DNA of 64,000 nucleotides. It comes from Hyphomicrobiales bacterium. GTDB lineage: Bacteria > Pseudomonadota > Alphaproteobacteria > Rhizobiales > Beijerinckiaceae. The position numbers were made by a program, and so were the translations under genes. The stretch is from the NCBI GenBank assembly GCA_947455725.1, contig CANGPL010000004.1, forward strand, positions 27,549-91,548, written 5' to 3'. The notes beneath the pieces were generated by a model. The model was not told the origin of the DNA. It saw only the letters and a program-made list of their open reading frames with translations, and ran no database searches. This document shows positions 27,508-36,392 of this stretch, piece after piece (the first letter of the stretch is position 1; the number at the start of each line of letters is the position of its first letter).

Positions 27508-27625
27508 CGTCCTTGCGAGCGAATGCGAAGCAATCCAGTTGATGATTAACAAGAATGCTCGCTGGTGATGCCGTGGATTAATAATTGACACTAGCTGGGT
27601 TGCTTCGCATTCGCTCGCAATGACG
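27508..27625. repeat. Dispersed palindromic repeat A, copy 3
   Basis: A 118-bp element with left end CGTCCTTGCGAGCGAATGCG then AAGCAATCCAG, and right end CTGGGTTGCTTCGCATTCG then CTCGCAATGACG. The outer arms pair over about 30 bases. It separates the convergent deaminase and HAD genes and could form a bidirectional stop signal. Confidence 0.82.
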
Positions 27626-27632
27626 GAAAAAA

Positions 27633-28334
27633 TTACACCATATCCTTCAAAAATGCGGCCAAATCTTTCGTCTTAAAATGCACATAAGGCACATCAATAT
27701 CCATCTGCTCGCTGGCTTCGCGATAGACGTCAAATTGTTTTGGTAAAATCAAAACGGTGCGCATGCCGAGCTGATAGGGCACCAAGAGATTTTTTGCCAA
27801 ATCTTCAAACATCGCTGCGCGCGATGGATCGATCTGATGTTTATCAAGAAACTTGATATAGGTGGCTTCTTCGGGCTTTGGCGTGAAATCCGCCGCGACA
27901 ATATCAAACACCGCTTCGAATTTGTCGATAATCCCAAGCTTACCCGCCACATTGCGCGCATGCGCTTCGGAGCCATTGGTGAGAATAAGTTTACGACCGG
28001 GTAAATTTTCAATCGCTGATCCCAATTCGGGATTAGGTGCCAAACCTGACACATCAATATCATGCGCAAAAGACAAAAAGGCTTCCGGCTTCATGCCGTA
28101 TTGTTCCATCAAGCCCTTTAGCGTTGTGCCATATTTTTGATAATAATATTTCTGCAAGGCACGCGCGGAAATGCCGTCAATGCCAAACATATCGCCTAAA
28201 AACAGCGTGATCCGTTGATCCACTTGCGGCCACAGCGCGGACTCGGGCGGATAGAGCGTGTTGTCCAGATCAAAGATCCAGACATTCACATCCGCAAACG
28301 CTTTTTTGACGTCAGAGGCAGCGTAATCTGTCAC
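27633..28334 (-). CDS. HAD-family pyrimidine 5'-nucleotidase
   Basis: A 233-residue haloacid-dehalogenase phosphatase of the yeast SDT1/PHM8-like group. Motif I is [19 protein letters not shown] with the nucleophilic Asp, motif II is KLILTNGS, and motif III/IV is [15 protein letters not shown]. The cap contains [15 protein letters not shown]. In Hyphomicrobiales this gene commonly sits between argB and dapD, and here it overlaps argB by 4 bases. Expected activity is dephosphorylation of UMP or CMP. Confidence 0.87.
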   Translation of the reverse strand: MTDYAASDVKKAFADVNVWIFDLDNTLYPPESALWPQVDQRITLFLGDMFGIDGISARALQKYYYQKYGTTLKGLMEQYGMKPEAFLSFAHDIDVSGLAPNPELGSAIENLPGRKLILTNGSEAHARNVAGKLGIIDKFEAVFDIVAADFTPKPEEATYIKFLDKHQIDPSRAAMFEDLAKNLLVPYQLGMRTVLILPKQFDVYREASEQMDIDVPYVHFKTKDLAAFLKDMV

Positions 28335-29230
28335 CGTGTGATCAAGGTCCCAGCGCCCAGATCCGTCAACAGCTCCAACAACACGGCATGGGGTACTTTG
28401 CCATCCAAAATGACAACGCCTTCGACACCCTGTTCAAGCGCATAAATGCATGTTTCAACTTTCGGGATCATGCCGCCCGTGATCGTACCGTCAGCAATGA
28501 GTTCGTGAATTTGGGACACGGTTAATTGCGGGATCAGATTTTTGTTTTTATCGAGCACACCTGGCACATCGGTCAGCAACAAAAGACGCTTGGCTTTTAA
28601 GGCACCCGCAATCGCTCCAGCAAATGTATCGGCATTCACATTATAAGTTTGTCCGTCAACGCCATTGCATACGGGCGCCAAAACGGGGATGAGTTCGCGG
28701 CCAAGCAGCGCGTCCAACACACGGCTATCGACGTTTGCAGGTTCACCCACAAAGCCCAAATCAACTTCGGTTTCGAGCTTGGTTGAATCATCCACCACCG
28801 TACGCGTCACTTTGGTCGCGGTGACCATATTGCCGTCTTTACCACACAAGCCAATCGCGCGTCCGCCTTCATTATTGATGAAGCCAACGATCTGCTTATT
28901 GATGAGACCGGCCAAGACCATCTCAACCACATCCATGGTCGCTTTATCGGTCACGCGTAAACCGGCAGCAAATTCGCTTTTGATGTTAAGACGAGACAAC
29001 ATCGCGCCGATCTGCGGGCCGCCGCCATGCACAACGACAGGATTGACGCCCGATTGTTCGAGCAGAATCATGTCCTTGGCGAAGTCACGCGCCATCTGCT
29101 CATCGCCCATCGCATGGCCGCCATATTTCACCACAATGGTCGACTCGTCATACCGCAACATATGCGGCAGCGCGCTTACGAGAAGTTCGGCTTGTTCATG
29201 CGGATTGGCTTTGGTCATCCCACGATCCAT
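28331..29230 (-). CDS. argB: Acetylglutamate kinase
   Basis: A 299-residue amino-acid kinase (295 if started at the ATG at 29218) catalysing the second step of arginine synthesis. Motifs are [11 protein letters not shown] (phosphate loop), [17 protein letters not shown], then [11 protein letters not shown] and [17 protein letters not shown]. The inserted segment that confers arginine feedback is hard to judge by eye. It overlaps the HAD gene by 4 bases and so forms an operon with it. Confidence 0.96.
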   Translation of the reverse strand: MDRGMTKANPHEQAELLVSALPHMLRYDESTIVVKYGGHAMGDEQMARDFAKDMILLEQSGVNPVVVHGGGPQIGAMLSRLNIKSEFAAGLRVTDKATMDVVEMVLAGLINKQIVGFINNEGGRAIGLCGKDGNMVTATKVTRTVVDDSTKLETEVDLGFVGEPANVDSRVLDALLGRELIPVLAPVCNGVDGQTYNVNADTFAGAIAGALKAKRLLLLTDVPGVLDKNKNLIPQLTVSQIHELIADGTITGGMIPKVETCIYALEQGVEGVVILDGKVPHAVLLELLTDLGAGTLITR

Positions 29231-29292
29231 TTATGATAGGAAAGAATAATGATCGGCCTCTTAGCTGGTCCGGGCGATTCTGTCGCGGGGGA

Positions 29293-29667
29293 TCAGCGCG
29301 TTTTAGGCGCAAAAAATGCGGATATGGCCAAAATAACCCAAGAGGCGATCAGGATCATGCCGCCCGATGGCGCTGCCATCGGAAAAAGCGACTGCTCGAA
29401 AAAGACGCGTACGGATAAATCGCCGGAAAATAACACTGTACCCGCGCTAAGGCCTGTAATCCCCAAAAGCCCCAAACGATGGGCAAAGAGACCCGCCCGT
29501 CGGGCAGCAAGCCCGGCAAGGATTGCGGGCGCATGGACAAGCGCCATCAAGGCCGCTGATTGCAGCGAAGGCGCGGAGGTGAGATGCGCGGCGGCAGCGG
29601 CGAGCGCCACGCCGGACGCGCCAAGTAGCCCCGCAATACTGCCCAAAATCCGCTCTATGATCGCCAT
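29293..29667 (-). CDS. DUF423 membrane protein
   Basis: A 124-residue inner-membrane protein with four hydrophobic segments (about residues 7-26, 36-54, 68-82 and 100-120). It has the DUF423/YgdD pattern: LLGASGVALAAAAAHL near the N-terminus and LFSGDLSVRVFF in the middle. Function unknown. The gene overlaps the engB stop by one base and lies between engB and argB. Confidence 0.85.
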   Translation of the reverse strand: MAIIERILGSIAGLLGASGVALAAAAAHLTSAPSLQSAALMALVHAPAILAGLAARRAGLFAHRLGLLGITGLSAGTVLFSGDLSVRVFFEQSLFPMAAPSGGMILIASWVILAISAFFAPKTR

Positions 29668-30332
29668 CAGACGTGCACGCCGCGTTGCACGAGCAAGCGC
29701 ATAATGCCTTCGCGGAGCTCGCCAATACCGTCGCCGGTTTCCGACGAGGTAAAGAGAATGTCGGGATGCGCGGCGGGCCGTTTGATCAAGCCAGCTTTGA
29801 CGCTTTCAATCCGCGCATCCATTTCGCTTTTTTTCACTTCGTCTTTTTTGGTGAGCACGACCTGGTAGGGCATGGCCGAGACATCCAGCAGATCCAACAT
29901 TTCCAAATCCGGCGGCTTCAACCCGTGCCGACCATCGACCAGAACAAAGACGCGCATCAGCGACGAGCGGCCTTGCAAATAGGCGTGCATCAGCTTGGTC
30001 CAGTCCGAGATTTTTTCTTTCGAGACGGCCGCATAGCCATAACCGGGCATATCCACGAGGCGCAGCGGCTCGCTGCCCGGCACACCAAGCGCAAAGAAAT
30101 TAAGCTGCTGCGTTCTGCCGGGCGTGTTCGATGTCCGCGCGAGCGAGTTACGGCCCGTCAGCGCATTGAGTAGTGAGGATTTGCCGACATTCGAGCGGCC
30201 CGCAAAAGCAATCTCAGCGGGGCCTATTGGCGGTAAACCGTCGATTTTTGAAGCAGCCCAAATGAACTCGCAATGGCCCGCAAAAAGCTTGCGACCGCGC
30301 TCGAAAAGATCATCGGGCTCAAGCTCGGTCAT
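29667..30332 (-). CDS. engB: Ribosome biogenesis GTPase YihA/YsxC
   Basis: A 221-residue essential GTPase for late 50S assembly. G1 is FAGRSNVGKSSLLNALTG, G2 TSNTPGRTQQ, G3 VDMPGYGYAAVSK and G4 LTKKDEVKKSE. Its start abuts the yidC stop. The block rpmH-rnpA-yidC-engB is conserved across alphaproteobacteria. Confidence 0.96.
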   Translation of the reverse strand: MTELEPDDLFERGRKLFAGHCEFIWAASKIDGLPPIGPAEIAFAGRSNVGKSSLLNALTGRNSLARTSNTPGRTQQLNFFALGVPGSEPLRLVDMPGYGYAAVSKEKISDWTKLMHAYLQGRSSLMRVFVLVDGRHGLKPPDLEMLDLLDVSAMPYQVVLTKKDEVKKSEMDARIESVKAGLIKRPAAHPDILFTSSETGDGIGELREGIMRLLVQRGVHV

Positions 30333-32131
30333 TATGATTTCTTGCGAACCAGACCAGCAAAGGTTTTCGCCAAATTATCCCACAGCTCCACCTTCACACC
30401 ATGACGCCGCATGATGAGATATTGCTGGGTAACCGACAGCGTATTGTTCCATGACCAATAGATCACGAGGCCGGCAGGAAACGAGCCGAGCATGAAGGTG
30501 AACATCACCGGCATCCACGAGAACATCGCCTGTTGCACAGGGTCTGGTGGAGCTGGGTTCATCTTCATCTGCACGAACATTGTGACGCCCATGATCAAAG
30601 GCCAAATGCCGATCATCATAATGGTCGGTGGCGTCCATGGAATGAGACCGAACAGCGTGAAGACCGAGGTTGGATCAGGCGATGCAAGATCGTGAATCCA
30701 CCCGATAAACGGCGCGTGCCGCATTTCGATGGTGACGTAAAGCACTTTATAGAGCGAGAAGAAGACCGGAATCTGAATCAGCATCGGCCAGCAACCGGCG
30801 ATCGGATTGATCTTTTCCTTTTTGTATAGCTCCATCAATTCCTGCTGCTGCTTCACCTTATCATCCGGGAAGCGCTCGCGAATGGCGGCCATTTGTGGCT
30901 GCACCGCTTTCATCTTTGCCATCGAAGCATAGCTCTTATTGGCAAGCGGGAAGAAGGCGGCTTTCACCAAAACGGTAACGATCAAAATCGCGAAACCGAA
31001 ATTGCCCGTCCAATGATAGAAGAACTCCATCATCTTAAAGAGCGGCTTGGTGAAGAAATAGAACCAGCCCCAATCGATCAAAAGATCGAACCGCTTTATG
31101 CCCAGCGTTTCGGCATAGCCATCAACGGTCTTCACTTCCTTCGCACCGACAAAAAGGCGCTTGGCGGATGTCACCGATGAACCGGCCGCAACGGTCAAAG
31201 CCGGTTGCGTCATATCCACCTGATAGATTTTGCCCGGTCCATCAATGCTGCGGAACACAGCATCATAAGGCGTCGCCTGATCCGGCACGAGCGCTGCCGC
31301 CCAATATTTATCCGTGATACCGGCAAAGCCACCCGTCGCCGTTTTATATTGCGTGCCCTTGCCTGATGCGCCTGGCACCGGATCGGCTTTGTCGGCCTTG
31401 TCATAGGTCAGCTCAGCCAGACCTTGGTCGCCGATAAAGCCCACAAACCCTTCATGCAGTACATAGGTACCGACAACCTTGGGCTTATTGAAACGCTCAA
31501 TGCCGCCATAAGGAATAAGGGTGGCTTCCGTCGTGCCCGTGGACGTCACCGTATCGGTCACGGTAAACATATAGCCATCATCAACCGCGATCTCGCGTTT
31601 GAAGATAAAGCCTTGGCCATTGTCCCAGGTCAGCACCAAAGGCTGTTTCTCGGTGAGCGCCGAAGCGCTCGCCTGCCAAACGGTTGTGGATGATGGTAAA
31701 GCGATTTTGGTGCCCGGTGCGGCTAACCAGAAAAAACGGGCAAAATAAGCGTCCGGCGTGCGATCGGGAGAAAACAGAATAATATTCGGCGAGGTCGGGT
31801 CAACCGTCTCGCGATAGGCCTTGAAAGCCACATCATCAATATCGCCACCCGTCAGCGCAATCGAGCCCTTCAGCTTTGGCGTATCAATTTTAACGCGCGG
31901 GCCCGCTGCCAAGGCTTCCTCACGCGTCGCAAAACCACCGGCTGGCGTCGTCGTCGGCAGAGCGGCGGGCGTATTGGCCAATGGCGCGGTTTGCGCCTGA
32001 TCGGGCAATTTCGCCACAATATCAGACTGCTTCTTCGTCTCGAGCAGTGGCATGCCGAAATAATATTGCCAGCCAACCAGCACGGCCACGGAAAGGGCGA
32101 TGGCGAGAATGAGGTTCTTGGTATCTTGCAT
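30332..32131 (-). CDS. yidC: Membrane protein insertase YidC
   Basis: A 599-residue insertase of the inner membrane. An N-terminal helix (LILAIALSVAVLVGWQYYFG) is followed by a large periplasmic beta domain (about residues 60-350) and five C-terminal helices (about 370-580). The conserved core is visible in PLANKSYASMAKMKAVQPQ, the C1 coiled hairpin KQQQELMELYKKEKINP, and GCWPMLIQIPVFFSLYKVL. It lies 4 bases after rnpA. Confidence 0.97.
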   Translation of the reverse strand: MQDTKNLILAIALSVAVLVGWQYYFGMPLLETKKQSDIVAKLPDQAQTAPLANTPAALPTTTPAGGFATREEALAAGPRVKIDTPKLKGSIALTGGDIDDVAFKAYRETVDPTSPNIILFSPDRTPDAYFARFFWLAAPGTKIALPSSTTVWQASASALTEKQPLVLTWDNGQGFIFKREIAVDDGYMFTVTDTVTSTGTTEATLIPYGGIERFNKPKVVGTYVLHEGFVGFIGDQGLAELTYDKADKADPVPGASGKGTQYKTATGGFAGITDKYWAAALVPDQATPYDAVFRSIDGPGKIYQVDMTQPALTVAAGSSVTSAKRLFVGAKEVKTVDGYAETLGIKRFDLLIDWGWFYFFTKPLFKMMEFFYHWTGNFGFAILIVTVLVKAAFFPLANKSYASMAKMKAVQPQMAAIRERFPDDKVKQQQELMELYKKEKINPIAGCWPMLIQIPVFFSLYKVLYVTIEMRHAPFIGWIHDLASPDPTSVFTLFGLIPWTPPTIMMIGIWPLIMGVTMFVQMKMNPAPPDPVQQAMFSWMPVMFTFMLGSFPAGLVIYWSWNNTLSVTQQYLIMRRHGVKVELWDNLAKTFAGLVRKKS

Positions 32132-32135
32132 GGTC

Positions 32136-32600
32136 TTAAGGACTGCTCGGTAAGGGCTTCAACGATGGAGGCTGGCGGGGTTTCAAGCGCGAAATCCCGT
32201 CGATGAGTTCGGCGGTAAGGGTTTCAAACGGAGCATCGAGCACCGCCCGACGGCCGATAAGCACATAGTCCGTACCCGGGAAAGCTACAAGCCGTGCTTG
32301 CAAACGAATTGCTTCGCGTAACCGGCGCTTGATCCGGCTCCGCTCGACGGAATTACCCGTTTTAGTGGTCACCGTCAGCCCGAAACGCGGGCCACCTTCG
32401 GGATTTCGACGTGCGATAGCCTGAATCGTGAAAAGCGCCGCATGGTGGCGGCGCCCTTTGGCAGCTGCGAGAAATTCTGCGCGTTGCGTGAGCCAAACAG
32501 CGGATTTGGGGTCTTTCATCGATCCCATCCGTGTCAGATGAGCTCCCGTTTGGCTGTCAGCGTTCATGGCGCCGCCCACGGGGAGCTCAGTCAGGATCAC
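32136..32600 (-). CDS. rnpA: Ribonuclease P protein component
   Basis: A small basic RNase P protein, 154 residues from a GTG at 32600. The RNA-binding core reads [26 protein letters not shown], with the RNR-type motif as [23 protein letters not shown] sequence ([16 protein letters not shown]) marks the usual N-terminus, so translation might start later, at ATGs 32567 or 32528. The GTG overlaps the rpmH stop by 4 bases (GTGA), which favours coupled translation from 32600. Confidence 0.93.
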   Translation of the reverse strand: MILTELPVGGAMNADSQTGAHLTRMGSMKDPKSAVWLTQRAEFLAAAKGRRHHAALFTIQAIARRNPEGGPRFGLTVTTKTGNSVERSRIKRRLREAIRLQARLVAFPGTDYVLIGRRAVLDAPFETLTAELIDGISRLKPRQPPSLKPLPSSP

Positions 32601-32731
32601 GCCGAAAGGCGCTTCCGGCCACGCGCGCGGCGGGCAGCGATAACTTTACGGCCACCCTTGGTTGCCATACGGGCGCGATAGCCATGACGGCGCTTGCGAA
32701 CGAGCTTGCTCGGTTGATAGGTCCGCTTCAC
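32597..32731 (-). CDS. rpmH: 50S ribosomal protein L34
   Basis: A 44-residue protein too short for most ORF cut-offs. It reads [20 protein letters not shown], then [19 protein letters not shown] and ends KRLSA, an almost invariant L34 sequence. The start codon is GTG (complement of 32729-32731). It is the first gene of the rpmH-rnpA-yidC-engB transcript and its TGA overlaps the rnpA GTG. Confidence 0.97.
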   Translation of the reverse strand: MKRTYQPSKLVRKRRHGYRARMATKGGRKVIAARRARGRKRLSA

Positions 32732-33090
32732 GGTCGGTCTCCAGTCGTTTTTACAAATTTTTCAGCAAATTCAATGATTTACCGAAAAAAGCCATGCCGT
32801 GATCTCCGAAGCATTTGCCTCAAGAGCACCCCGTCAAAGCTAAGCGATGATCAAAGTCAGGCCGGTTAATGAAGGAAGGGGCCGCGAAAGTCAATTCGAG
32901 TCTCGCAGAAGATTCAACAAACTGACATATAAAGGCTCGATCGCGGGCAATCGCCCCCCTATCCAATCTGAAGGGCCAACCCGCCAAAAATCATCTTGCT
33001 GATGATAAAATGCACAAGAAGGGTTGCAGTCCCCGCGCCGAGAGGCTAAGGAACCCGCATTGGTCGCCCGTGCTCAAAGCGCGGGCCCAC
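32732..33090. other. Intergenic region upstream of rpmH and the tRNA
   Basis: These 359 bases contain no supportable ORF. The left side must hold the rpmH promoter (minus strand) and the right side the tRNA promoter. I see no convincing -35/-10 pair, repeat or structured RNA. Confidence 0.5.
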
Positions 33091-33167
33091 GCGCCCGTAG
33101 CTCAGCTGGATAGAGCATCAGACTACGAATCTGAGGGTCGGACGTTCGAATCGTTCCGGGCGCGCCA
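33091..33167 (+). tRNA. tRNA-Arg (anticodon ACG)
   Basis: A 77-nt gene with CCA encoded. The acceptor stem is GCGCCCG (33091-33097) with CGGGCGC (33157-33163), discriminator G. The D arm contains TAGCTCAGCTGGATAGAGCA. The anticodon arm is TCAGA, loop CTACGAA, TCTGA, giving ACG, which reads CGU and, after A34-to-inosine editing, CGC and CGA. The T loop is GTTCGAATC. The last 45 bases are overlapped antisense by a decayed recombinase reading frame. Confidence 0.97.
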
Positions 33168-33508
33168 TTTGCGAACAAAACTAAGAACATTAGCATTGCC
33201 AGTATTTTGTCCCGCGATAGCGGCGGCGAGTACGGTTTTATCGCCAATAATGCTGATTTTATAGCCATCAACGCGTATTTCCGAGATGCGGGCTCAGAGA
33301 TAGACCTTTTTTGGGCCTGAACGTTCCCATTGCCGATTTTATCTCGTATCCGGTCGGTGAAGGCGATGACACGTTCCGGCGTTATCGCGCTAGGGCTAAC
33401 TAATTGGTCCACTATCCGGTTGCGAGAGGCCTGATTTAGACTCAGTTTGGCTTTAAAGGCATTAATCCGATCTTTGATACGCCCTAGTTTTTCGTCTTTC
33501 TGCGCTCG
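33123..33508 (-). pseudogene. C-terminal remnant of a large serine recombinase
   Basis: Read on the minus strand, the fragment gives AQKDEKLGRIKDRINAFKAK, then VDQLVSPSAITPERVIAF and TDRIRDKIGNGNVQA. After a shift in an A-run it resumes in another frame as ISEIRVDGYKISIIGDKT then VLAAAIAG and VLSFVRKWRAR. This is the C-terminal region of site-specific serine recombinases. Lesions seen are a TAG before residue 1 of the fragment, a frameshift at the A-run near 33308, and a TGA a few codons on. The catalytic N-terminal domain is missing. The second frame ends inside tRNA-Arg, antisense, at 33123. Confidence 0.75.
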
Positions 33509-33862
33509 CTAAACTCTCAACGCCGCGCGAGGCTCTTGAACGGCGCTGTCTTTACCAGAGAGCCGCCCTACAACTGAGCGCGTTCTGCAAACGTTGCTGG
33601 CTGCCGTCTGACGCCGAAAGCCGAGGCTCAGGGTTGTCGCGCACTCGGATGATAGATCGCAGTTTACCAGCAAGAAGTTTTCGGCCTTCCTGAAGGCCCA
33701 TATCTTGAGCATTCGATTAGCCGGCGCGTACACTGCCATACTAAACTCGTCGTCAATAGCCTTTTCAATCTGCTCAAACGAGAGCGGATCCGCCGCAAAA
33801 TCTATAAGAAGCGAGAAGAAACATGATAGAATATTCTCGAACATATCGCGATGTTCTATCAT
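33509..33862 (-). CDS. Unrecognised ORF upstream of the recombinase remnant
   Basis: A 117-residue reading frame starting MIEHRDMFENILSCFFSL. No family is recognised. It is in the same frame as the first part of the recombinase remnant and ends at the TAG just before it, so it may be decayed element DNA rather than a gene. The last 25 residues look non-native (low complexity, arginine-rich). The rest of 33863-33979 holds nothing I can identify. Confidence 0.25.
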   Translation of the reverse strand: MIEHRDMFENILSCFFSLLIDFAADPLSFEQIEKAIDDEFSMAVYAPANRMLKIWAFRKAENFLLVNCDLSSECATTLSLGFRRQTAASNVCRTRSVVGRLSGKDSAVQEPRAALRV

Positions 33863-33979
33863 GCGAGGCGGTCAGAAACGGGATGATGTCGCCCGTCGAC
33901 TTCGAACAGCAAAAGTAACGAAGCTCAGAGCGCGTTTAGAAAACTCGGAGCAATTCACTTCATGAATATTACATCCCCA

Positions 33980-34005
33980 TAAAAATGAGGTTATATTTCT
34001 AACCT
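33980..34005 (-). terminator. Stem-loop after the cupin dioxygenase gene
   Basis: On the minus strand AGGTTA pairs with TAACCT around a six-base loop, followed by CATTTTTATG. It starts 11 bases after the stop at 34016. The stem is short and AT-rich, so this is a moderate call. Confidence 0.5.
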
Positions 34006-34015
34006 AAATTTGTAC

Positions 34016-34567
34016 TTACCGGATAAATTGATCGGCATATGCTTCACCTAATCCAACATTGCTATAGTGCTTACGGCACATATCGATTTTCGTAAACACA
34101 TCCTCATAACCTTGCACAGCACCATCTGGATCGACATAGATCATCGCGCCGTTTACTTGAAACATCGTGATCATTTCAGCAACGTCAGGATCTACAACAA
34201 GCGTGTGCGTTTCACCGGGTGCCTCATAAACATAGGTACCTTCGGTTGCAACCCAATCATGTTCAAGATAACGCCATGAGCCTTTTATAACATAACCATG
34301 GACGGGCTGCGGGTGACGGTGGCGAGATAACACGCCCGATTTTCTGACACGGAGCATATTCATCCAATATCCGCGGCTAGCTGAAAGACATAGCGGACGA
34401 AACCAGACATTGTCGGCCTGCGGCACCCATAGTCGCTCATCCTCAGGAATAGCGTTTGGAATAACAATTTCTGGAAATGCATCTTTTGGCTGCGGGTGGC
34501 GATACGGCATGCGTGCCGTCTCGTCATTATCCTTTAATCCGACGCGATTAGCCATTATGTTTGTCAT
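34016..34567 (-). CDS. 2,4'-dihydroxyacetophenone dioxygenase-family cupin
   Basis: A 183-residue cupin. Metal-binding motif 1 appears in GVLSRHRHPQPVHGYVIKG and motif 2 in EAPGETHTLVVD. The layout, with WFRPLCLSASRGYWMNMLRV before the first motif, matches the DAD family, non-heme iron enzymes that cleave the side chain of hydroxyacetophenones. Whether this member has that activity is unknown; many family members in catabolic clusters are untested. It is 18 bases downstream of an SDR gene on the same strand. Confidence 0.78.
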   Translation of the reverse strand: MTNIMANRVGLKDNDETARMPYRHPQPKDAFPEIVIPNAIPEDERLWVPQADNVWFRPLCLSASRGYWMNMLRVRKSGVLSRHRHPQPVHGYVIKGSWRYLEHDWVATEGTYVYEAPGETHTLVVDPDVAEMITMFQVNGAMIYVDPDGAVQGYEDVFTKIDMCRKHYSNVGLGEAYADQFIR

Positions 34568-34585
34568 AATTGTCGTCCTTGCATA

Positions 34586-35317
34586 TCATACAGCGGAATA
34601 GCCACCATCGATTGGGATTACCGCACCCGTTATAAATCGAGCGGTGTCCGAACACAGATGTGCGACAACACCGCCAATATCATTCGGCAATCCCCAGCGC
34701 TTCATTGGTGTGCGATCTATAATCGCCTTGTTACGAAGTGCGTCTTCGCGTGCACCTTTTGTGAGTTCAGTCTCGATCCAACCTGGCGCAATTGCATTAA
34801 CACGAATGCCGTCTGCGGCCCATGCAACCGCCAACGATTTTGTAAGTTGAACGACCCCGCCTTTTGAGGCTGAATAGGCTGGCGTTAGAGGGCCACCAAA
34901 GATCGACAACATGGACGCCGTATTGATAACAACACCGCCACCGGATTCAGCCAGTTTGTCGCGCGCCGAAACGCACATCCGCATTGTCCCTGTCAAATTA
35001 ACATCAATAACTTTCTTGAACGCATCCATATCATATTCAGCACCACCACGGATAATCATCCCGGCACAATTGATCAATGCGTCAAGACGATCACATTTGC
35101 TCAAGACAGACCGCACAGACGCCGCATCGGTTACGTCGAGCTGATAGGCAGAAAGATGTTTACGGTCAGGAACGGCGGCAACTTCATCGGACGAAAGACC
35201 GGTGACAATCACCTCATAGCCGTCCAACAGCAGCGCTTCACCAATACCAAACCCAATACCACGTGCCCCGCCCGTAATCAGCGCGACCTTGGTGTATTCT
35301 GCTGATTTTACGCTCAC
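34586..35317 (-). CDS. SDR-family oxidoreductase
   Basis: A 243-residue classical SDR. Cofactor motif ITGGARGIGFGIGEALL, then NCAGMIIRGG, the catalytic serine in NTASMLSIFGG, and YSASKGGVVQLTKSLA (Tyr, Lys). It ends RFITGAVIPIDGG. It is similar to 3-oxoacyl-ACP reductase-like dehydrogenases used in aromatic and sugar catabolism. It is divergent from the molybdenum hydroxylase genes; the 172-base gap between them is AT-rich and must hold both promoters, with a GGGGAG Shine-Dalgarno for the plus-strand gene. Confidence 0.87.
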   Translation of the reverse strand: MSVKSAEYTKVALITGGARGIGFGIGEALLLDGYEVIVTGLSSDEVAAVPDRKHLSAYQLDVTDAASVRSVLSKCDRLDALINCAGMIIRGGAEYDMDAFKKVIDVNLTGTMRMCVSARDKLAESGGGVVINTASMLSIFGGPLTPAYSASKGGVVQLTKSLAVAWAADGIRVNAIAPGWIETELTKGAREDALRNKAIIDRTPMKRWGLPNDIGGVVAHLCSDTARFITGAVIPIDGGYSAV

Positions 35318-35489
35318 CTTTAAATCCTCGATCTACTAAAGCGGCCGTAGCAATTGGAAAGTCATCGACTAATTTAATGATACTAGCGTGCAATTCAGAC
35401 TATTGCCAAGATGGAAATGTTCAACCAGACTAAGTTCAAAATAAGTACATAATATAAAAATAAGCATATTTTGGGGAGAATAAGGCAAA

Positions 35490-36392
35490 ATGAAGCCGCC
35501 TGTCTTCGATTATGAACAACCAACCTCGCTGCGAGCCGCGCTTGAAAGCTTGTCCCGAAATACCGGCACGTTCAAATTATTAGCGGGTGGCTATAGCCTA
35601 TTGCCTTTGCTCAATGCACGCACGATTTCGCCTGAATGTATTATCGATATTAGTCGTATTGGCGAACTCCGCTATGTAACAGAAGAAGCGGGCACAATCC
35701 GCATTGGTGCACTCGCCACTCATGACCAGGTTATGAATAACAGCGCGGTTATTAGGGAGTGCCCGATTGTTTTTGAAGCCTACAAACATGTTGGCAATCA
35801 CACAATACGAAACCGCGGTACGCTTTGTGGCTCGCTTTGCTTCAACGATCCAACCGCCGAGATGCCACTCATCATGAGTCTTTTAGGTGCTACATTTGTT
35901 GTCCGGAGCTCTTGGGGCTCACGTACCCTTTCAGCCAATGATTTCTTTAAAGGGCCTTTTACGAATAGCCTCATGCCTAATGAAATGCTTGTGGAGGTTC
36001 GTATTCCGCGCCAACCAGCCGGACATGGTCATAGCTTTATTGAGATCAGCCAACGGTATGGTGACCGAGGGCTTGCGGCGGCAGGCTGCATGCTGACGTT
36101 AAAATATGGAGTCGTTTCCGACGTTCGCATTGGTTTTCGTAATCTTGGTGAAGGGCTAGGTAGGGTTCGTGCCGTTGAGGCGGAACTGGAAAATAAGGCA
36201 GTCAATGCCGCAGCGATTGACGCGGCATCGACTGCCGCGCGACAATCAGTGAGGCCTGAAGCCGACATGCATGCCGATGCTGAATATCGCCGCGATGTCG
36301 CCGCCACCTTAACAAAACGCGTTATCGAAACTGCGTTGATGCGCGCCGGACAAACCTCTCATGTTCCATCATTTTCAGGCAGGCTTTCATGA
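35490..36392 (+). CDS. Molybdenum hydroxylase FAD-binding subunit (CoxM/XdhB-like)
   Basis: A 300-residue medium subunit of the xanthine dehydrogenase family. FAD contacts are in LLAGGYSLLPLLNARTISP (family AGGTSLLP) and TIRNRGTLCGSLCFNDPTAE (family TIGGNL). The C-terminal CODH-like domain follows SFIEISQRYGDRGLAAAG. It accepts electrons from the 2Fe-2S subunit encoded next. The stop overlaps that gene's ATG by 4 bases. Confidence 0.92.
   Translation: MKPPVFDYEQPTSLRAALESLSRNTGTFKLLAGGYSLLPLLNARTISPECIIDISRIGELRYVTEEAGTIRIGALATHDQVMNNSAVIRECPIVFEAYKHVGNHTIRNRGTLCGSLCFNDPTAEMPLIMSLLGATFVVRSSWGSRTLSANDFFKGPFTNSLMPNEMLVEVRIPRQPAGHGHSFIEISQRYGDRGLAAAGCMLTLKYGVVSDVRIGFRNLGEGLGRVRAVEAELENKAVNAAAIDAASTAARQSVRPEADMHADAEYRRDVAATLTKRVIETALMRAGQTSHVPSFSGRLS

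Noticed and set aside
33074..33412. Minus-strand ORF covering tRNA-Arg and the recombinase remnant
   Set aside because: Its second half is antisense tRNA translated in frame, a well-known source of spurious proteins; its first half is the recombinase remnant, reported as a pseudogene.
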